Part shown: piece by piece, positions 60,577-64,000 of the stretch
Layout of the letters: the number at the start of each line of letters is the position of its first letter
Position numbering within the stretch: the first letter of the stretch is position 1
Assembly (NCBI RefSeq): GCF_009724245.1
Contig: NZ_WNNK01000025.1
Span: 1 to 64,000, forward strand
DNA from: Pseudomonas spelaei
GTDB taxonomy: Bacteria; Pseudomonadota; Gammaproteobacteria; Pseudomonadales; Pseudomonadaceae
Reading direction: 5' to 3'
DNA: 64,000 nt
Notes under the pieces: model-generated
Database searches by the model: none
What the model saw: the letters and a program-made list of their open reading frames with translations, nothing else
What the model was told of the DNA's origin: nothing
Program-made: the position numbers and the translations under genes

Positions 60577-61512
60577 TCAAGCTTGCAGCTTGTCCAGCTT
60601 CTTTTCGTGAGCCGTGACCTGCTGGCACAACTCAATCATCTGCTCGCGCATCCAGCGGTTGGCCGGGTCCTGGTCGGTGCTTTCGTGCCAGTACAAGTGG
60701 GTTTCCACCGGTGGAACGTCATTGACCGGCAAGTTGAACCAATGCAGTTCATGGCGGCGAGCGAAGCGCTCGGGCACGGTCATGACCATGTCGGTCTGCT
60801 GCAACACCTGCGAAGCCATCAGGTAATGCTGGGAGCGCAGGGCGATCTTGCGCTGGATCCCCATCTTGCCCAAGGCCAGGTCAACATGGCCGAGGCCGTT
60901 GCGTCGGCTGGAAATATGGATGTGGGTCAGCGACAGGTAATCATCCAGAGTGAACTTTTCCTTGCCCGCCATCGGATGGCCCTTACGCATGGCGCACACA
61001 TAGCGGTCTTCCATCAGCTTGACGTGGCGCACTTGCGGGTCGGTATTGAGTGGCGCATCCACGGCGAAATCCAGGCGGCCAGCGGCCAGTTCCTTGGTGG
61101 TTTCCCGGCGCTTGGACAGAAAGCTTTCAATCACCACCGTCGGTGCCAGGCGGCGCAGGCGCTGGAACAGTAATGGCAGGATTACCGCCTCGGTCAGGTC
61201 GGTCATGCTGATGCGGTAGGTCTTGGCCGCCTGTTGCGGGTTGAAGATGCGGCTTTCCTGTACCGACACCCGCAGCAATGACAACGCATTGCGCACCGGC
61301 CCGATGATGTTCTGGGCCATGGGCGTCGGCACCATCCCTTGGGCGGTGCGCACGAACAGCGGGTCGTTGAAGGTCTCGCGCAAGCGTGCCAGCGCGTTCG
61401 ACACCGCCGGCTGGGTAATGCCGACAATCTGCCCGGCACGGGTCAGGTTGGCTTCGGTGTAGATCGCGTCAAAGACGATGAAAAGGTTGAGGTCGACCTT
61501 GCTCAAGTTCAT
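60577..61512 (-). CDS. LysR-family transcriptional regulator
   Basis: 311 residues. The N-terminus MNLSKVDLNLFIVFDAIYTEANLTRA with VGITQPAVSNALARLRETFNDPLFVR is that of the NodD/LeuO-like LysR branch. The effector domain follows. It is divergent from the acyl-CoA dehydrogenase at 61663, with 150 bp between, and probably activates it. A chain of degradation intermediates may be its effector, but none can be named. Confidence 0.92.
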   Translation of the reverse strand: MNLSKVDLNLFIVFDAIYTEANLTRAGQIVGITQPAVSNALARLRETFNDPLFVRTAQGMVPTPMAQNIIGPVRNALSLLRVSVQESRIFNPQQAAKTYRISMTDLTEAVILPLLFQRLRRLAPTVVIESFLSKRRETTKELAAGRLDFAVDAPLNTDPQVRHVKLMEDRYVCAMRKGHPMAGKEKFTLDDYLSLTHIHISSRRNGLGHVDLALGKMGIQRKIALRSQHYLMASQVLQQTDMVMTVPERFARRHELHWFNLPVNDVPPVETHLYWHESTDQDPANRWMREQMIELCQQVTAHEKKLDKLQA

Positions 61513-61662
61513 TTCGCTGCGCTCTTATTGTCAGGTGTGCATGCGCCGATCATATATCGGTGATGAATGTTAATACACGCCGAGAATAGGCTAGGTAAAT
61601 TTTTGTAGCTGATCTAGCATCGATTTCATGACCTAAACAACCTCTCAGAAAGGGAGCTGCTC

Positions 61663-62892
61663 ATGGATTTCGCCTACTCGCCCAAGGTTCAGGAACTGCG
61701 TGAACGCGTCACTGCGTTCATGGACGCTTACGTTTACCCGGCCGAGCCGGTGTTTGAACGCCAGGTCAGCGAAGGTGATCGCTGGCAGCCGACCGCCATT
61801 ATGGAAGAGCTCAAAGCCCGCGCCAAAGCCGAGGGCTTGTGGAACCTGTTCCTGCCGGAGTCGGAACTGGGGGCCGGCCTGACCAACCTGGAATACGCGC
61901 CGTTGGCAGAAATCATGGGCCGCTCGCTGTTGGGGCCGGAGCCGTTCAACTGCTCGGCGCCAGACACCGGAAACATGGAAGTACTGGTGCGCTACGCCAA
62001 CGAAGAGCAGAAACAACGCTGGCTGGAGCCTCTGCTGCGGGGTGAGATTCGCTCGGCGTTCGCCATGACTGAACCGGACGTCGCGTCCTCCGATGCCACC
62101 AACATGGCCGCCCGTGCCGTGCGCGATGGTAATGAGTGGGTGATCAACGGTAAAAAGTGGTGGACCTCCGGCGCTTGCGACCCGCGCTGCAAAATCCTGA
62201 TCTTCATGGGCCTGAGTAACCCGGATGCCCCGCGTCACCAGCAACACTCGATGATTCTGGTGCCGGTGGATGCCCCGGGTGTGAAAATCGTTCGTCCACT
62301 GCCGGTATTCGGCTACGACGATGCGCCTCACGGCCACGCCGAAGTGCTGTTTGAAAACGTCCGCGTGCCCTACGAAAACGTCCTGTTGGGTGAGGGCAGG
62401 GGCTTTGAAATTGCCCAGGGCCGCCTTGGCCCGGGTCGTATTCACCACTGCATGCGCTCCATCGGCATGGCCGAACGCGCGTTGGAACTGATGTGCAAAC
62501 GCTCCGTGAGCCGTACCGCTTTCGGCAAGCCGTTGGCACGCCTGGGCGGCAATATCGACAAGATCGCCGACTCGCGGATGGAAATCGACATGGCGCGCCT
62601 GTTGACCTTGAAAGCCGCCTACATGATGGACACCGTGGGCAACAAAGTGGCGAAAAGTGAAATCGCCCAGATCAAGGTGGTGGCGCCGAACGTGGCCTTG
62701 AAGGTGATCGACCGGGCGATCCAGATCCATGGCGGTGCCGGGGTGTCCAACGACTTCCCGCTGGCCTACATGTACGCCATGCAACGCACCCTGCGCCTGG
62801 CCGACGGCCCGGACGAAGTACACCGGGCGGCCATTGGCAAGTTCGAGATCGGCAAGTATGTTCCCAGAGAAATGATGCGTAGTGGCCAATAG
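61663..62892 (+). CDS. Acyl-CoA dehydrogenase
   Basis: 409 residues. FAD-dependent desaturation of an acyl-CoA. Signatures FAMTEPDVASSDATNMAARA and QIHGGAGVSNDFPLAYMYA are present, with RTLRLADGPDEVHRAAIG near the end. It is of the ACAD10/11-like or FadE-type branch found as a single gene beside a LysR regulator. AAGGGAG precedes the ATG closely. A GC-only palindrome (62907-62922) follows. The chain length of the substrate is not readable. Confidence 0.93.
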   Translation: MDFAYSPKVQELRERVTAFMDAYVYPAEPVFERQVSEGDRWQPTAIMEELKARAKAEGLWNLFLPESELGAGLTNLEYAPLAEIMGRSLLGPEPFNCSAPDTGNMEVLVRYANEEQKQRWLEPLLRGEIRSAFAMTEPDVASSDATNMAARAVRDGNEWVINGKKWWTSGACDPRCKILIFMGLSNPDAPRHQQHSMILVPVDAPGVKIVRPLPVFGYDDAPHGHAEVLFENVRVPYENVLLGEGRGFEIAQGRLGPGRIHHCMRSIGMAERALELMCKRSVSRTAFGKPLARLGGNIDKIADSRMEIDMARLLTLKAAYMMDTVGNKVAKSEIAQIKVVAPNVALKVIDRAIQIHGGAGVSNDFPLAYMYAMQRTLRLADGPDEVHRAAIGKFEIGKYVPREMMRSGQ

Positions 62893-62906
62893 AAACTGGT
62901 AAAGAA

Positions 62907-62922
62907 GGGGCGCGCGCGCCCC
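62907..62922. other. GC-only palindrome after the acyl-CoA dehydrogenase gene
   Basis: GGGGCGCGCGCGCCCC is a perfect 16-bp palindrome with no T-run, so a hairpin but not a classical terminator. Confidence 0.6.
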
Positions 62923-63068
62923 TGATGCAGTGTTTCGCATTGCACATGCGTTTGACATGGCCCCCTGTGAAACCGACGCTAAGAGAACTCTTACAGATGA
63001 ATTTACTTGGGTTGAGTTATTTTTAATGAATTAAATTCATGCAGTAAGGTTTTTATAAGGGATGCTTG

Positions 63069-64000
63069 ATGTTTCGAATACTCTCGACACCTAATGTTGT
63101 TGGCGGCTCATCAGTGGCGATGGCGGAGAGTGGTGGCTTCAGTAATGTTGAGGATTCAACATTGCTGGCCGGTGCTGAGAATAAAGAAGATGCAGCCAGT
63201 GGATCGAAATCACAGAAGGGCGCTATAAATTCAGCCGGGCATAAACTAACACTCAGCAGAAGACTTCATGATCATTTTCTTGAGTGTAAAATGGGGCGTC
63301 ACTCGCACGTGACCTACCGGGGGATGGCGAAGATTGAGAAGTCTGAGCCTTTAATGGCCGAGAACCTGAAGCGAGGTTTTGATCTGGCAAAGGCAATTAT
63401 TCAAGATGCTTTGCAAACGCTTACCGAGCCTTCTGCGTGTCTTAAAGTCGTTGAGGGGTATATCGGGCATGGCAGTGAGTGCAATATAGATACTCTGCGC
63501 AAGAAGTTTTTAGAGGTAGAGAAGGGCGTGAACTTTTACGCCAATCATCCCGAAAAGGTTGTAGCTGTCGGAGGCGAGGGTAAAGCGTCGGTTTCATATA
63601 ATGGGTGTGTTTTGGAACCGAAAGAAAAGGCGAATATCTATTTGAATATTCGTTCTGTGGTCGATAGGGATGTTGAGACAACAGCGAGCTTGATTCTTCA
63701 TGAGGTCTCCCATGCCTATGCGAATACTTCAGATTTTTATTATATAAAGTCTGAGGCGGATTACATGTGGGCAAGCATGTATAAAAGCGGTCATGTAGAT
63801 GAGGCCTTGCTGAGGCAGGCGCAGGCCACGGCGGCGTCTGATATTGATAATAAGGCGAGGGCCATTGTTGAAGGGAAAGTGCCAAGTAATTACTCAGTAT
63901 CCTCATCTGGCTACGGCATGAGCGCTGCTGATTTCAAGGCTTATGCGCGGATGCGAAGATTTCAGAAAGATCCGGAGGAAAGGACAAGGGCCGCGATGAG
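63069..64000 (+). CDS. Aspzincin-type metallopeptidase, incomplete at the window edge
   Basis: 310 codons are present and the frame is open at the window end. The protein starts MFRILSTPNVVGGSS, with a Ser/Gly-rich leader of about 60 residues. The zinc site is H211-E-x-x-H215 (LILHEVSHAYANTSDFYY), followed by T220-x-D222-x-x-Y225. This HExxH plus TxDxxY pattern is that of aspzincins (M35 and Lys-specific metallo-endopeptidases), where the Asp is the third zinc ligand. There is no Sec signal peptide. Codon use and base content are clearly AT-richer than the acyl-CoA dehydrogenase before it. An effector or toxin of a secretion system is likely; this is inference. The ATG at 63069 is chosen because a nearby ATG at 63062 stops after ten codons. 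AAGGG stands 7-11 nt before it. Confidence 0.75.
   Translation, partial: MFRILSTPNVVGGSSVAMAESGGFSNVEDSTLLAGAENKEDAASGSKSQKGAINSAGHKLTLSRRLHDHFLECKMGRHSHVTYRGMAKIEKSEPLMAENLKRGFDLAKAIIQDALQTLTEPSACLKVVEGYIGHGSECNIDTLRKKFLEVEKGVNFYANHPEKVVAVGGEGKASVSYNGCVLEPKEKANIYLNIRSVVDRDVETTASLILHEVSHAYANTSDFYYIKSEADYMWASMYKSGHVDEALLRQAQATAASDIDNKARAIVEGKVPSNYSVSSSGYGMSAADFKAYARMRRFQKDPEERTRAAM

Overview
The window is chromosomal DNA of a Pseudomonas, most likely of the P. fluorescens group. The order tig-clpP-clpX-lon-hupB-ppiD, the REP palindromes with the GCGGGC core, the split leucine-degradation (liu) genes and a PrrF-type iron sRNA all point there. Coding density is high and GC is high, except for an AT-richer stretch around 53.4-59.2 kb and the last 1.1 kb. 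I found no rRNA, CRISPR array, insertion sequence or integrase.

Layout. 1-9.1 kb: protein quality control (trigger factor, ClpXP, Lon with a heat-shock type promoter, HU, PpiD), with a decayed tRNA-Asp-like locus between hupB and ppiD. 9.1-16.8 kb: an MFS pump with a divergent LysR gene, a DUF2242 lipoprotein, then a second pyruvate-dehydrogenase E1 (AceE paralogue), a MarR regulator and a stand-alone E1 C-terminal-domain protein. TTGCAA palindromes stand before both E1 genes. 16.8-22.8 kb: a 28-residue ORF, an AraC regulator in operon with a nitrilase-fold protein lacking its cysteine, FadH dienoyl-CoA reductase, a PLP enzyme and cytochrome b561. 22.9-28.4 kb: 2-aminoethylphosphonate use (PhnW, PhnX), two paralogous LysR regulators and an OPA-type transporter. 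28.5-31.8 kb: a YebC-family protein, an LRR-protein kinase and a ZapE-like ATPase.

32.0-38.4 kb: a seven-gene Csu-type chaperone-usher pilus operon. 38.4-41.4 kb: an ECF sigma/anti-sigma pair facing a catalase-like peroxidase and a cytochrome b561, with two identically spaced candidate ECF promoters between them. 41.4-46 kb: MFS pump with HxlR regulator, an M14 cytosolic carboxypeptidase, a Fur-controlled PrrF-type sRNA, a DUF6124 protein and a PrtR-like repressor whose self-cleavage serine is alanine. 46-60.6 kb: leucine/isovalerate catabolism, with liuABCD at 46-51.5 kb and liuE-liuR at 59.2-60.5 kb. ACGTTAACGT palindromes stand before liuA, before a divergent acyl-CoA synthetase and before liuR. 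A 1726-residue LRR protein with a C-terminal NEL-type E3 ubiquitin ligase domain lies between the two halves. 60.6-62.9 kb: a LysR regulator and acyl-CoA dehydrogenase. The right edge holds an incomplete aspzincin-type metallopeptidase gene with an HExxH...TxDxxY motif, probably a secreted effector or toxin.

The strongest candidates for new biology are the NEL ligase inside the liu locus, the edge metallopeptidase, the MarR/TTGCAA-linked E1 pair, the LRR-kinase, the cysteine-less nitrilase and the non-cleavable PrtR-like repressor.
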